A stretch of 64,000 nt of DNA from Microbacterium sp. SORGH_AS_1204 (GCF_030818935.1 NZ_JAUTBD010000001.1:1-64000); one strand, 5' to 3'; counted from the stretch's first letter, positions 43,449 to 52,165 are shown. The notes: a model not told the origin generated them from the letters alone. Numbers and translations are program-made.

Positions 43449-44305
43449 ACTGGTCCGACGTCGGCGACGCGCTGTTCGGCGGGGTCAGCCAGTACGGCGC
43501 GATCCTCGAACTGGTGCAGAACTCCGTCTATGCCGGGGCCGTACTGGGCCTGGTCGGCGGACTCATCGGCGTCTTCGTCATGCAGCGCGACATGGCTTTC
43601 GCCGTGCACGGCATCAGCGAGCTGTCGTTCGCCGGCGCCGCGGTGGCCCTGCTCGTCGGCGTCGACGTCGTCTCGGGCTCCATCGTCGGCTCGCTCATCG
43701 CGGCGGCCCTGATCGGCCTGCTCGGCGCGCGCGCCCGCGACCGCAATTCGATCATCGGCGTGCTCATGCCGTTCGGCCTGGGTGTCGGCATCCTCTGCCT
43801 CTCCCTCTACAACGGCCGCAGCGCCACACGGTTCAGCCTGCTGACCGGGCAGATCGTGTCGGTGCAGAGCGCGCAGCTCGGGTGGCTCGTCGTCATCGGC
43901 GTGGCCGTGCTGGCGGCGCTTCTGCTGATCTGGCGCCCCCTGCGCTTCGACTCGCTCGACCCGCAGTCCGCCGCCGCCCGCGGGGTGCCCACCACCGCGG
44001 TGTCGCTGGCGTTCATGCTGCTGCTCGGGCTCATCGTCGCCGTCGCCGTGCACATCATCGGCGCCCTCCTGGTCATGGCGCTGCTGGTGACCCCGGCCGC
44101 GGCCGCGATGCGCGTGGCATCCGGTCCGCTGTCGGTGCCGCTGCTGGCGGCCCTGTTCGGCTTCGTCTCGGCCGTGGGCGGGGTGCTGCTCGCCGTCGCC
44201 GGAACCCTGCCGGTCAGCCCCTACATCACCACGATCTCGTTCGTGATCTACCTCGTGTGCCGTCTGGTGGGTGCGCGGCGCGACCGCACCACCCGCGCGC
44301 TCTGA
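43445..44305 (+). CDS. znuB: zinc ABC importer permease
   Basis: This 286-residue ABC-3 family permease has about eight membrane segments and typical motifs AFAVHGISELSFAGAA and VHIIGALLVMALLVTPAA. Its ATG overlaps the znuC stop in ATGA. It forms the membrane channel of ZnuABC. Confidence 0.95.
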   Translation: MNWSDVGDALFGGVSQYGAILELVQNSVYAGAVLGLVGGLIGVFVMQRDMAFAVHGISELSFAGAAVALLVGVDVVSGSIVGSLIAAALIGLLGARARDRNSIIGVLMPFGLGVGILCLSLYNGRSATRFSLLTGQIVSVQSAQLGWLVVIGVAVLAALLLIWRPLRFDSLDPQSAAARGVPTTAVSLAFMLLLGLIVAVAVHIIGALLVMALLVTPAAAAMRVASGPLSVPLLAALFGFVSAVGGVLLAVAGTLPVSPYITTISFVIYLVCRLVGARRDRTTRAL

Positions 44306-44440
44306 CGTCGACCGGCGGCGGCACGCCCCGGGTGCGGGCGGGAGGCGAGGCGCCGCGGCGCGAGGCGGATGCGCGAGGCCGTCGACGGCGACCGCGTAAC
44401 CCCCAGCCGATTCACCGGACGCCTCGCTAGACTCGCCGGC

Positions 44441-44854
44441 ATGGTCCAGCGCAACACGTGGCAGCGCGAGCGCGTGCGCGAAGCCCTGTCGGGAGCCGGC
44501 GGGTTCGTCAGCGCGCAGACCCTGCACGCCACCCTGCGCGACGAGAACACCGGCATCGGTCTGGCCACCGTGTATCGCACGCTGGCGGGGCTGGCGGCGC
44601 AGGGCGACGCCGACTCCCTGCAGAGCCCCGAGGGCGAGAACCTCTTCCGCGCGTGCGAGACCCGCGGTCACCACCACCACCTGATCTGCCGCTCGTGCGG
44701 CAAGGCGGTCGAGATCGCGGCCACCGACGTCGAGGAGTGGGCCCAGCGCACCGCGGCACAGCACGGCTTCAGCGAGGCCGAGCACGTCGTCGACATCTTC
44801 GGTATCTGCACCGATTGCGCCCGTGCCCGGGCTCGCGAGCGTGGCGACGAGTAG
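44441..44854 (+). CDS. zur: Fur-family zinc regulator Zur
   Basis: This 137-residue regulator begins at the ATG at 44441 (MVQRNTWQRERV). It has a winged helix (to about 80) and the metal-binding C-terminal half: ETRGHHHHLICRSCGK with the first CxxC and GICTDCA with the second, as in Zur/Fur structural zinc sites. It lies 135 bases after znuB, whose promoter carries a Zur box, so the regulator is most likely Zur rather than Fur. It shares an operon with the permease genes that follow. Confidence 0.9.
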   Translation: MVQRNTWQRERVREALSGAGGFVSAQTLHATLRDENTGIGLATVYRTLAGLAAQGDADSLQSPEGENLFRACETRGHHHHLICRSCGKAVEIAATDVEEWAQRTAAQHGFSEAEHVVDIFGICTDCARARARERGDE

Positions 44855-45869
44855 TCGCCTCACGGCACCTTCGCCGCAACGTTCGGGTGCCTCGCGCACC
44901 CTCGTCGCGCTCGGCCTGGGTGTCGTCGTGGTCACGGCGCTGTTCCTCGTCGACGCGCTCGCCCCGGCCGTCTTCGCCCAGTCGCTGCCCACTCGCGCGC
45001 AGGACGGGCTCACCCTGGCGCTCAGCGTGCTCATCGAGTCGCTGCCGTTCGTCGTACTGGGCGTGGTGCTGTCGATCATCGTGCAGGTGTGGGTGCCGCC
45101 GGGGGCGATCGAGAGATGGATGCCGCGCGCGCCGTGGGCGCGCCGGGCGGTGCTGTCGCTTCTGGGCATGTTCATCCCCGTCTGCGAGTGCGGCAACGTG
45201 CCCTTCGCCCGCGGCCTGCTCATGCGGGGCTTCGGTGTCTCCGACACGCTGACGTTCCTCGTGGCGGCGCCGATCGTGAACCCGATCGTGATCATCTCCA
45301 CGCACGCCGCATTCGGCTTCAGCGACGGCATCCTCGTGGCGCGCCTCATCGGCGGCTACCTCGTCGCCAACCTCATCGGGTGGCTGTACAGCCGGCATCC
45401 CGATCCCGACAGACTGCTCACCGAGCGCTTCCTCGAGACGTGCGAGATCGTCGTGCAAGAGCGCGGCGACCGCGGGCGGCGCACCCTGGCGCAGTTCGTC
45501 GTCGAACTGCGCTCGGTCATGCCGGCCCTGATCATCGGCTCGCTGCTGGCGGGGGCGGTGCAGGTGCTCGTTCCGCGCAGCGCTCTGCTGGCAATCGGCT
45601 CCGACCCCGCGCTGTCGATCGCCGCCATGATGCTGCTCGCGGTCGTGGTGTCGCTGTGCTCGAACGTCGACGCGTTCTTCGCGCTGTCGTTCGCCTCCAC
45701 CTTCACACCGGGGTCGATCGTGGCGTTCCTCGTGGTGGGGCCGATCATCGACCTGAAGATGATGGCGCTGCTGCGCACGACCTTCACCACGCGTGTGCTC
45801 GTCGGGATGACGGTCGTCGTCGTGCTGTTCGCCTTCGCCCTCGGAACGGTGGTGAACCTCGTTGTCTAG
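44823..45869 (+). CDS. permease of the ArsP/YraQ (PF03773-like) family
   Basis: This 348-residue protein has eight to ten membrane segments. It carries the family motifs PVCECGNVPFARG and VVSLCSNVDAFFA, whose Cys residues suggest metal or thiol handling. The GTG at 44823 overlaps zur by 32 bases; a GTG at 44841 (MATSSRL) is an equally good start. The next gene is its usual partner, a YcgQ/TIGR03943-like protein. In the zinc cluster an exporter or metal-loading role is plausible, but this is inference from neighbours. Confidence 0.8.
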   Translation: MPGLASVATSSRLTAPSPQRSGASRTLVALGLGVVVVTALFLVDALAPAVFAQSLPTRAQDGLTLALSVLIESLPFVVLGVVLSIIVQVWVPPGAIERWMPRAPWARRAVLSLLGMFIPVCECGNVPFARGLLMRGFGVSDTLTFLVAAPIVNPIVIISTHAAFGFSDGILVARLIGGYLVANLIGWLYSRHPDPDRLLTERFLETCEIVVQERGDRGRRTLAQFVVELRSVMPALIIGSLLAGAVQVLVPRSALLAIGSDPALSIAAMMLLAVVVSLCSNVDAFFALSFASTFTPGSIVAFLVVGPIIDLKMMALLRTTFTTRVLVGMTVVVVLFAFALGTVVNLVV

Positions 45870-46719
45870 AACGGGTGCCCTCGCGACGCGGTGGCTGGGC
45901 GTGGGGCTCGCGACCTGCCTGTCGATCACCACGATCACGTTGTGGATCACGGGCCGCATGTCGCTGTACATCAACCCCGACTCGGCGTGGTTCGCCGTCG
46001 GCATGTCGATCGTTCTGCTGATCGGCGCCGTGGCCTCGTTCGCGCTGCCGCTGGGGGCCGAGGCCGACCACGGCCACGACCACGAGCACGGCCATGCCGC
46101 CGCCGCCGCGTCCGCTCGTCGCGAGGCGTTCGCGCACGCCGATCACGAGCACAGCGACCCGCTCGACGACCACGACCACGCCGCTCACGAGCACCTCGCC
46201 GCCCGCCCACGGCTGACGCCCTCAGGCATCGCGGCCTTCACCGGCGGCGTGCTCGCGTCCGGCGCGGTGATCGCCGTGCTGCTGACTCCGGCCACGTCGC
46301 TGTCGACCGAGCTCGCCGTCTCGCGCGACATCGGTGCGCCGCCGCTGTTCGCGGGGTCCGACGTGGTGACCCTGGCGGCCTCGGGCGACACCTCGCAGTT
46401 CGGCATCGGCGACTGGTCGGCCGTGTTCGCCCACGCCACCAACCCCGAGACCTTCGACGGCAAGCCCGTCACCCTCACCGGGTTCATCACTCCGGCGAGC
46501 GACGGCTCGAGCTTCGACCTCACCCGTCTCGTGATCACGCACTGCGTGATCGACGCGCAGACCGCGCGCCTGCCGATCGCGGCATCCGGTTCCGCTCCCG
46601 CCACCGGGCAGTGGGTCACGGTCACCGGCACGGTGCGCTCCAGCGGCGACGGCGCGCTCGAGGTGCGGGCCGAGCAGGTGGCATCCATCGACGAACCGGC
46701 GGACCCGTATGAGTACTGA
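45862..46719 (+). CDS. YcgQ/TIGR03943-like membrane partner protein with His-rich loop
   Basis: This 285-residue protein has two N-terminal membrane segments, a His/Asp-rich loop (HGHDHEHGHAAAA..., HADHEHSD..., DDHDHAAHEH; about residues 68-112), a third membrane segment and an OB-like extracytoplasmic domain with TGFITPAS and ITHCVID. It begins with TTG at 45862, overlapping the upstream stop by 8 bases. It is the standard companion of the preceding permease. The His loop looks like a zinc-binding element, consistent with the Zur neighbourhood. Confidence 0.8.
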   Translation: MSRTGALATRWLGVGLATCLSITTITLWITGRMSLYINPDSAWFAVGMSIVLLIGAVASFALPLGAEADHGHDHEHGHAAAAASARREAFAHADHEHSDPLDDHDHAAHEHLAARPRLTPSGIAAFTGGVLASGAVIAVLLTPATSLSTELAVSRDIGAPPLFAGSDVVTLAASGDTSQFGIGDWSAVFAHATNPETFDGKPVTLTGFITPASDGSSFDLTRLVITHCVIDAQTARLPIAASGSAPATGQWVTVTGTVRSSGDGALEVRAEQVASIDEPADPYEY

Positions 46720-48115
46720 CTCCCGCCGGTCCCGCTCGCGCACGCGCCGGGGGCGCGCCTTCGCGGTCGCCTTCGCCGCGGTGCTCGTGGGCCTGGTGGT
46801 CGTGGGCGGCGTCGGTGGTGTCGTCGCCGTAGCCCAGGGGCCGCGGGTGACCGACGTGCAGGTCGATCCGGCGGCTGCGATCGCGGCATCCGGTTCCCGC
46901 GTGATCCTGACCACGACGCAGTCGCTCGAGAGCGTCGACGCGTCACAGGTGTCGGTGGAGCCGGCGACGCCGTTCACCGTGGACACCGCGGGCCGGAGCG
47001 TCGGCGTGCGCTTCTCGCTGCCGCTGCGCGACGACACCGACTACCGCATCACCATCGACGACGTGAACGGGCTCGGCGCGGGTCCCGCCTCGACGCTGAC
47101 CGAGACGTTCCACACCCCGCCCCTGCAGGCGTACCTGATGCAGCGCGGTACCCCCGAGGGCGACACGATCTTCCGCACGGACCTGCAGGGCGAGGCGGGG
47201 TTGCCCGTCTTCGTGCATCCCCACATCGAAGACTTCCGCGCCACGGCGAACCACCTCGTCGTCTCGGTGCGCGACGGCGACACCGCGCGGGTCATCGTGA
47301 CCGACCCCGACGGGCAGAACGCGCGCGACATCGCCCTCCCGGGGCCCGGCTTCGTGAACAACCTGCAGTCGGCCGACCGCGGCGAGCGGATCGGCTTCAC
47401 CTTCTCGGATGCCGACCTGAGCGCCGCCGGGGGCCGCGAGAGCCGTCTGTTCACCGCCTCGGCGGCCGATGACGCCCCGCCTACGGAGGTCGGCCTGAAC
47501 GGCGGCGACGTGCGCATCGCCGACTACCGGTTCGTGCCCGACACCGACAGCATGCTCGTGCTGACCTTCGATTCGCGTCTGCTGCTGACCGACGCCGAGG
47601 GCGGCAATGCCGCGCCGCTGGGCAGTGCCGTGTCGATCGACGGCATCGCCCGCGGCTCGTCGGTCGCGATCGTGGAGCGTCTCGAGGGCATCCGCGAGAT
47701 CGACCTCACCGACGGCTCGGAGCAGGCTCTGGTGCAACCGGTCGATCCGCCGGGGCTGGCCGGTCGAGCGACCCCCGTGCCCGGAACGGATGCCGGCACG
47801 ATCCGCTCCTTCGCCGACATCAGCACCGACGGCGTCTCACGCTCCACCACGGTCGCCCACGTCGAGACCGACGGCACGGTGCGCCCGTTGCTCGAGGTGC
47901 CCGGCTCCGACACGGTGCTGCAGACGTGCGTCTCGCCGAGCGGGCGGTACGCCGCGGTGCTCATCGCCCCGCGCGCCGTCGACAACCCGTTCGACCGGTA
48001 TCAGCTGCCGCTGCCCGAGCGCCTCTTGACCCATCTGGTCGAGGTCGACACCGGCCAGGAGGTCGTGGCGCTCCAGGGCTTCGACCTGTCGTGGTGCCAG
48101 GTGCCGCCGCAGTGA
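46709..48115 (+). CDS. membrane-anchored extracytoplasmic beta-propeller protein, unknown function
   Basis: This 468-residue protein has a basic N-terminus and one membrane segment (about 18-42), then an Ig/bacterial-surface-like domain (about 45-135) and WD40/TolB-like propeller blades (about 140-465; for example FRTDLQGEAGLPVF, VIVTDPDGQNARDI). The ATG at 46709 overlaps the upstream gene by 11 bases, and its stop overlaps the next start. I do not recognise a named family. Its coupling to the zinc genes may be only operonic. Confidence 0.75.
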   Translation: MSTDSRRSRSRTRRGRAFAVAFAAVLVGLVVVGGVGGVVAVAQGPRVTDVQVDPAAAIAASGSRVILTTTQSLESVDASQVSVEPATPFTVDTAGRSVGVRFSLPLRDDTDYRITIDDVNGLGAGPASTLTETFHTPPLQAYLMQRGTPEGDTIFRTDLQGEAGLPVFVHPHIEDFRATANHLVVSVRDGDTARVIVTDPDGQNARDIALPGPGFVNNLQSADRGERIGFTFSDADLSAAGGRESRLFTASAADDAPPTEVGLNGGDVRIADYRFVPDTDSMLVLTFDSRLLLTDAEGGNAAPLGSAVSIDGIARGSSVAIVERLEGIREIDLTDGSEQALVQPVDPPGLAGRATPVPGTDAGTIRSFADISTDGVSRSTTVAHVETDGTVRPLLEVPGSDTVLQTCVSPSGRYAAVLIAPRAVDNPFDRYQLPLPERLLTHLVEVDTGQEVVALQGFDLSWCQVPPQ

Positions 48116-48786
48116 TGCGTCCGGCGACGCGAGACGACCTGGCGGCGCTTCCCGTCGAGGTCGCGCCGCGACTGCTGGGTGGGGTGCTCGAGACCGTCGT
48201 CGCCGGGGAGCGCGTCCTCGCGCGGCTCACCGAGGTCGAGGCGTACCACGGCCGGGGCACGGGCGACCGGCCCGACCCCGGCTCGCACGCGCGCGGGGGT
48301 CCGACGGCGCGCAACGCCACCATGTGGGGCGAACCCGGGCACCTGTACGTGTACCTGAGTCATGGCATCCACTCGTGCGTCAATGTCGTGTGCGGCCCCG
48401 AGGGGGTCGCCGGCGGTGTGCTGCTGCGCGCGGGCGAGATCGTCGAAGGGGCCGAGGTGGCCGAGCGGCGGCGGCTCGAGCGGCGTGGAGCCGTGCGTGC
48501 GCCGCGCGACCTCGCCCGGGGGCCGGGGCGATTCGGCGATGCGGTGGGGCTTCGGCACCCGGTGCACGACGGCATCGACGCGGTGACGGGCTCCGAGCAG
48601 GCCGGGGCGGTGGCGCGCCTGTGGCTGCCGACGGAGCCCGCGGGCCCCATCGCGACGGGACCGCGGGTCGGCGTCGCGGGCATTGCGGGGACCGATGCCT
48701 TTCCCTGGCGGTTCTGGATCGAGGGGGATGCCACGGTCTCGGCGTTCCGCTGGGGTCGCGGGGCCGCGGAGGCGGCGGGGTCTTGA
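48115..48786 (+). CDS. 3-methyladenine DNA glycosylase (AAG/Mpg family)
   Basis: This 223-residue DNA repair enzyme excises alkylated purines. Family motifs are clear: RLTEVEAYHG with the catalytic Glu, RNATMWGEPGHLYVYLSHGIH and DLARGPGRF. The ATG at 48115 overlaps the upstream stop (TGATG). It closes the run of overlapping genes that begins with zur. Confidence 0.94.
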   Translation: MRPATRDDLAALPVEVAPRLLGGVLETVVAGERVLARLTEVEAYHGRGTGDRPDPGSHARGGPTARNATMWGEPGHLYVYLSHGIHSCVNVVCGPEGVAGGVLLRAGEIVEGAEVAERRRLERRGAVRAPRDLARGPGRFGDAVGLRHPVHDGIDAVTGSEQAGAVARLWLPTEPAGPIATGPRVGVAGIAGTDAFPWRFWIEGDATVSAFRWGRGAAEAAGS

Positions 48787-48837
48787 GGCGGGGCGCTGAG
48801 GGGTGTGTTCAGCCGGCGGCACCGCCGCAGCGTGCGC

Positions 48838-48911
48838 ATGTCCCGAATGGTGCGGGTGGGTGCCCCCGAAGTCGCACGAAGTGGGACATGGTCTGCAAGG
48901 AGTGGGACATC
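48838..48911. repeat. GTGGGACAT motifs, two direct and one inverted
   Basis: ATGTCCC at 48838 and GTGGGACAT at 48881 and 48902 recur within 75 bases in the otherwise empty gap before the ribosomal-protein promoter. Meaning unknown; possibly remnants of a dispersed element. Confidence 0.4.
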
Positions 48912-48971
48912 GTCGGGGAGGCGGAGTCCCCGCCGGCGATGGCCCCCGTCAAGCCGACACGCCGCCCGTGC

Positions 48972-49118
48972 TAGACTGACCCCTTGTCTGCGCGCACTCC
49001 CAGCACGCAGTTCGCATCCCACCATCTGATCTTGGCCTTCCGCCGTGCTCAGACGGGGTGCAGACAAGGGATCTTGGGTGGCACCGTCCGGTGTCACGGT
49101 ACAGAAGGAGACATCACC
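48972..49118 (+). promoter_or_regulatory. promoter and structured leader of the rpmB operon
   Basis: TAGACT (48972-48977) is a good -10 box. Immediately downstream CCCTTGTCTGC (48981-48991) pairs perfectly with GCAGACAAGGG (49060-49070), enclosing 68 bases. A further small stem (CACCGT/CACGGT region) precedes the ribosome site GAAGGAG. The transcript would carry this fold at its very 5' end, as expected of a ribosomal-protein leader. Confidence 0.6.
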
Positions 49119-49355
49119 ATGGCAGCAGTGTGCCAGGTGACTGGAGCGGTTCCCGGCTTCGGTCACAACATCTCGCACTCGCACCGCCGGACGAAGCGCC
49201 GCTTCGACCCGAACGTGCAGAAGAAGACCTACTTCGTTCCGTCGCTGGGTCGCAACATCAAGCTCAACGTTTCGGCGAAGGGCATCAAGGTCATCGACGC
49301 TCGCGGCATCGAGTCCGTCGTCCGTGACCTGCAGGCGAAGGGCGTGAAGCTGTAA
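49119..49355 (+). CDS. rpmB: 50S ribosomal protein L28
   Basis: This 78-residue protein begins [29 protein letters not shown], a close match to bacterial L28, with [10 protein letters not shown] later. It has a single Cys, so it cannot hold the four-Cys zinc site of C+ L28. AGAAGGAG precedes the ATG. Its stop overlaps the rpmG start (TAATG). Confidence 0.97.
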   Translation: MAAVCQVTGAVPGFGHNISHSHRRTKRRFDPNVQKKTYFVPSLGRNIKLNVSAKGIKVIDARGIESVVRDLQAKGVKL

Positions 49356-49525
49356 TGGCGAAGAAGGCTCAGGACGTTCGTCCGATCATCAAGCTGCGTT
49401 CGACCGCCGGCACGGGGTACACCTACGTGACGCGCAAGAACCGCCGCAACAACCCCGACCGCATCGTGCTCAAGAAGTACGACCCCGTGGTCCGCAAGCA
49501 CGTCGACTTCCGAGAGGAGCGCTAA
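49355..49525 (+). CDS. rpmG: 50S ribosomal protein L33, zinc-independent form
   Basis: This 56-residue protein starts at the ATG overlapping the rpmB stop. It reads [20 protein letters not shown] and ends FREER, typical of L33. It has no Cys and so is the C- form that needs no zinc. It is followed after 4 bases by rpsN. Confidence 0.96.
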   Translation: MAKKAQDVRPIIKLRSTAGTGYTYVTRKNRRNNPDRIVLKKYDPVVRKHVDFREER

Positions 49526-49529
49526 GCAC

Positions 49530-49835
49530 ATGGCTAAGAAGAGCAAGATCGCGCGCAACGAGCAGCGCAAGGTCGTCGTCGAGCGCTACGCCGCGAAGCG
49601 CGCCGAGCTGAAGAAGACCCTGGTCGACCCCAACGCGACCGACGAGGCCCGTGAGGCCGCGCGCGTGGGTCTGCAGAAGCTCCCCCGCAACGCGTCGCCC
49701 GCGCGCGTGCGCAGCCGCGACGTCATCGACGGCCGTCCCCGTGGCGTCCTCACGAAGTTCGGCGTCTCGCGCGTCCGCTTCCGTGACATGGCTCACCGTG
49801 GCGAGCTGCCCGGTGTGACCAAGTCGAGCTGGTAA
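49530..49835 (+). CDS. rpsN: 30S ribosomal protein S14, long zinc-independent form
   Basis: This 101-residue S14 ends GVTKSSW and contains the family motif [20 protein letters not shown]. It lacks Cys, so it is the C- version. Together with rpmB and rpmG it makes the L28-L33-S14 operon that in other actinobacteria is often Zur-controlled; no Zur box is visible here. Confidence 0.96.
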   Translation: MAKKSKIARNEQRKVVVERYAAKRAELKKTLVDPNATDEAREAARVGLQKLPRNASPARVRSRDVIDGRPRGVLTKFGVSRVRFRDMAHRGELPGVTKSSW

Positions 49836-49851
49836 GCACCAGACACCCGCA

Positions 49852-49889
49852 CGAGAGGCGGGGGTTCCGAACGGAACCCCCGCCTCTCG
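49852..49889 (+). terminator. terminator of rpmB-rpmG-rpsN
   Basis: A perfect 18-bp stem (CGAGAGGCGGGGGTTCCG with its complement) and a tight loop lie 16 bases after the rpsN stop, followed by TCGTTGTC. Confidence 0.92.
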
Positions 49890-49908
49890 TCGTTGTCACG
49901 CGTCGACG

Positions 49909-49938
49909 GGGGCGGGGGTTCCGAGAGGAGCCCCGCCC
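49909..49938 (-). terminator. terminator of the LuxR-type gene
   Basis: The stem GGGCGGGG.TTCC / GGA.CCCCGCCC lies 10 bases past the stop of the convergent minus-strand regulator. It resembles the neighbouring rpsN terminator in sequence. Confidence 0.7.
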
Positions 49939-49948
49939 TTCGTCATCG

Positions 49949-51400
49949 TCACGTGTCACGCGACGCCAGAAGCTCGACCGCTTCCGCACGGCCGCCCACG
50001 CCGAGCTTCTGGTAGATCGAGCGCACCTGACTCTTGACCGTGTTGAGCGAGACGCCCCGCTCCCGCGCGATCTCCACGAGGCTCAGCGAGCGCAGAAGCA
50101 ACTCGGCCGTCGCCGCCTCGGTCGGGGTCAGGCGGGCCGCGGCCAGGGGCGAGGAGGCCTCGGCATCCGGCGTCGCCACGCGTGCCAGCGCCGCGCGCAG
50201 GTAGGGGATGATGTCGGCGAGCTCCGGGTCCCGGGCGGCGACGGCATCCATCAACGACCGGGTCTCCTCATGCGGCAGCATGAGGAACGGCGTCGCCGAC
50301 GACCCGGTACGGGTGATGAGGTGCAACGCCGCCTCCATGCTCTGGTGCGCCCGCCGGGTGTAACCGAGCCGGTTCAGCGAAAGGGCTCGTCGCACCAGTA
50401 GGGGGGTCAGCGTGCGGAGGCAGTGATCGGCTCCGGATGCCACGCACGCATCGGTCTCGAGCAGGAGTTCCCGTTCGCGCCCCAGGCGAAGCAGGGCGGC
50501 GGAGCGCTGCATCGAGAAACAGACGCCGTGACCCTCGGGGGTCTCGAACGGTTCGAGGACCGAGAGGGCCTCGCGATACTCGCCCTGCGCGACGAGGATG
50601 TCCGAGAGCACGCTGACGAGGAAGTACCGCATCATGCGGTGGCTGCTGAGTCGACGGCTGCCGTGCAGGAGCCGACGGGCTTCGGCCCGGCCCGCACCGA
50701 GGTCGCGGCGGAACATCATGGACATGACCTCGATGGCTCTGGCGGAGTAGCCCCAATAGGGGTCGTCCGGCTGCGTGCGCCTCATCGCGTCGGCGGCCTC
50801 GAGCAGGCGGGGGACATCCAGACGGGCGGAGGCGACCAGCGCCTCGGCGAGAAGGAGCAGGTACGCGGTCTCCGCGGTGTCCCAGCCCTGAGCCCGGAAC
50901 AGCTCGTTCGCGGCGACCCGAGCTGCTTCGGCGGAGATGTACTCGCCGTTGAGGGCGTAGCCCAGAGCTTTGACGGACAGGGCGCGATAACTCGTGGCGT
51001 CGGTGTCGGCGAACAGGAGCGCTTCGGCGCCGAATCGTGCGCCCACCTGCGGCCACCCGATCGCGTTGCAGTACTCACCGACGCTCGCGTACAGCTGCGA
51101 GCGCGCTCCCGACGACAGGGAGGCGGGGCGGATCAGCCGTACGTCCTGGAAGTAGCGTGCGACGGCGTCGGCTCCTTCGGCGAGGGCGTCGCGCCGCGCG
51201 CGGGCGGCGAAGAGCGACGCGAGCGAGAGGGCCGTCGTGTCGGTCCATACGATGGGCGGGTCGGGAAACTCCGCTTCGGAGAGCAGGGCGAGGTGGCGCG
51301 CCACGGCGACACCGTGGCCGGGGCACAGCCGCTGGGCGGTCGTCGCTGCCGCGACGCGCAATGCAGCGCGTGCCTCGATCGAGGCGGGCGTACCCGGCAT
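49949..51400 (-). CDS. LuxR-type regulator with helical-repeat sensor region
   Basis: This 483-residue protein starts at the ATG at 51400, behind GGGGAGGGACC; an upstream GTG at 51421 would bury that site. The first about 410 residues are helical and TPR-like, with no Walker motif, so it is not a full LAL/MalT ATPase. The C-terminal 65 residues form a LuxR helix-turn-helix (LTPTEAATAELLLRSLSLVEIARERGVSLNTVKSQVRSIYQKLGV). Target genes cannot be inferred; it is convergent with the ribosomal operon. Confidence 0.85.
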   Translation of the reverse strand: MPGTPASIEARAALRVAAATTAQRLCPGHGVAVARHLALLSEAEFPDPPIVWTDTTALSLASLFAARARRDALAEGADAVARYFQDVRLIRPASLSSGARSQLYASVGEYCNAIGWPQVGARFGAEALLFADTDATSYRALSVKALGYALNGEYISAEAARVAANELFRAQGWDTAETAYLLLLAEALVASARLDVPRLLEAADAMRRTQPDDPYWGYSARAIEVMSMMFRRDLGAGRAEARRLLHGSRRLSSHRMMRYFLVSVLSDILVAQGEYREALSVLEPFETPEGHGVCFSMQRSAALLRLGRERELLLETDACVASGADHCLRTLTPLLVRRALSLNRLGYTRRAHQSMEAALHLITRTGSSATPFLMLPHEETRSLMDAVAARDPELADIIPYLRAALARVATPDAEASSPLAAARLTPTEAATAELLLRSLSLVEIARERGVSLNTVKSQVRSIYQKLGVGGRAEAVELLASRDT

Positions 51401-51736
51401 GGTCCCTCCCCGGTCATGCACCGCCAGCGGGTGGAAACACCGCTGTCACGAGGCCCCGGCTGCTATTTCGGTCATCATAGTTGCGCTTTGTTGGCGCCCA
51501 GGCGGGTGAGGACGAGCCCGCGGAGAACTCCCGGAAAAACGGATGGAGGATCGCCCGCCGAGCCCTCCGACTTCACCCGGCGACGCGCCGTCGGCACGGC
51601 CCCGGAGGCGCCGGGCGGGCCGGACCGTCCCACGGCGTCGGCCGCGGTCGCGCACGCTCGATCCCGTCCGCGTTGCGACACGCCGCGGCCTCAGGACCCA
51701 AAACCGTCAAGATCCGCGTGATTCCGCGGTTCGGTT

Positions 51737-51783
51737 GATACTGTCGAGGCGGTCTCCCGACCACCGAGGAGAATTCCTCCTCG
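51737..51783 (+). promoter_or_regulatory. likely promoter and leader hairpin of the HU gene
   Basis: GATACT (51737-51742) is a plausible -10 box, with no clear -35. CGAGGAG-aattc-CTCCTCG (51765-51783) forms a hairpin in the leader. The rest of the 426-base gap (51401-51736) shows no gene or known element. Confidence 0.45.
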
Positions 51784-51827
51784 TCCGAGTAACGAGAGAC
51801 GGCTTCGTCGCCGTCTGGAGGACAACC

Positions 51828-52115
51828 ATGGCCGACAAGTCCATCACCAAGACCGAGCTCGTCGCGAGCATCGCCAGCGCGACCGGGCAGAGCCAGTCCG
51901 CCGTGTCGGGCGTGCTCGACTCCCTCTTCTCCACCGTCTCCGAGGCGGTCGCCAAGGGCAGCAAGGTCTCGATCCCCGGGTGGATCGCCTTCGAGCAGGT
52001 CGCGACGTCGGCTCGCACCGGGCGCAACCCGCAGACGGGCGAGGAGATCTCCATCCCCGCCGGCAAGCGCGTCAAGGTTACCGCGGGCTCCAAGCTCAAG
52101 GCCGCCGTCAAGTAA
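51828..52115 (+). CDS. hup: HU-family DNA-binding protein
   Basis: This 95-residue nucleoid protein has the HU fold: KTELVASIA at the head, GWIAFEQV in the arm base, and TGRNPQTGEEISIPA in the DNA-bending arm, then KVTAGSKLKAAVK. It lacks the long Lys/Ala-rich tail of mycobacterial HupB. GGAGG precedes the ATG at 51828, and a strong terminator follows, so it is monocistronic. Confidence 0.96.
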   Translation: MADKSITKTELVASIASATGQSQSAVSGVLDSLFSTVSEAVAKGSKVSIPGWIAFEQVATSARTGRNPQTGEEISIPAGKRVKVTAGSKLKAAVK

Positions 52116-52129
52116 GACGGTCTCGAACC

Positions 52130-52165
52130 ATCGGAGGGGGGATGCCACGGCATCCCCCCTCCGAT
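52130..52165 (+). terminator. terminator of the HU gene
   Basis: A perfect 17-bp stem (ATCGGAGGGGGGATGCC and its complement) with a two-base tip lies 15 bases after the stop and is followed by CTTTC. Confidence 0.92.

Noticed and set aside
48838..48911. Terminal repeats of an insertion sequence
   Set aside because: Only short GTGGGACAT motifs recur; no transposase gene or target duplication was seen.
48787..49118. Zur box upstream of rpmB
   Set aside because: No TGAnAAnnATTnTCA-like palindrome occurs in the region, although it was expected for Cys-free ribosomal proteins.
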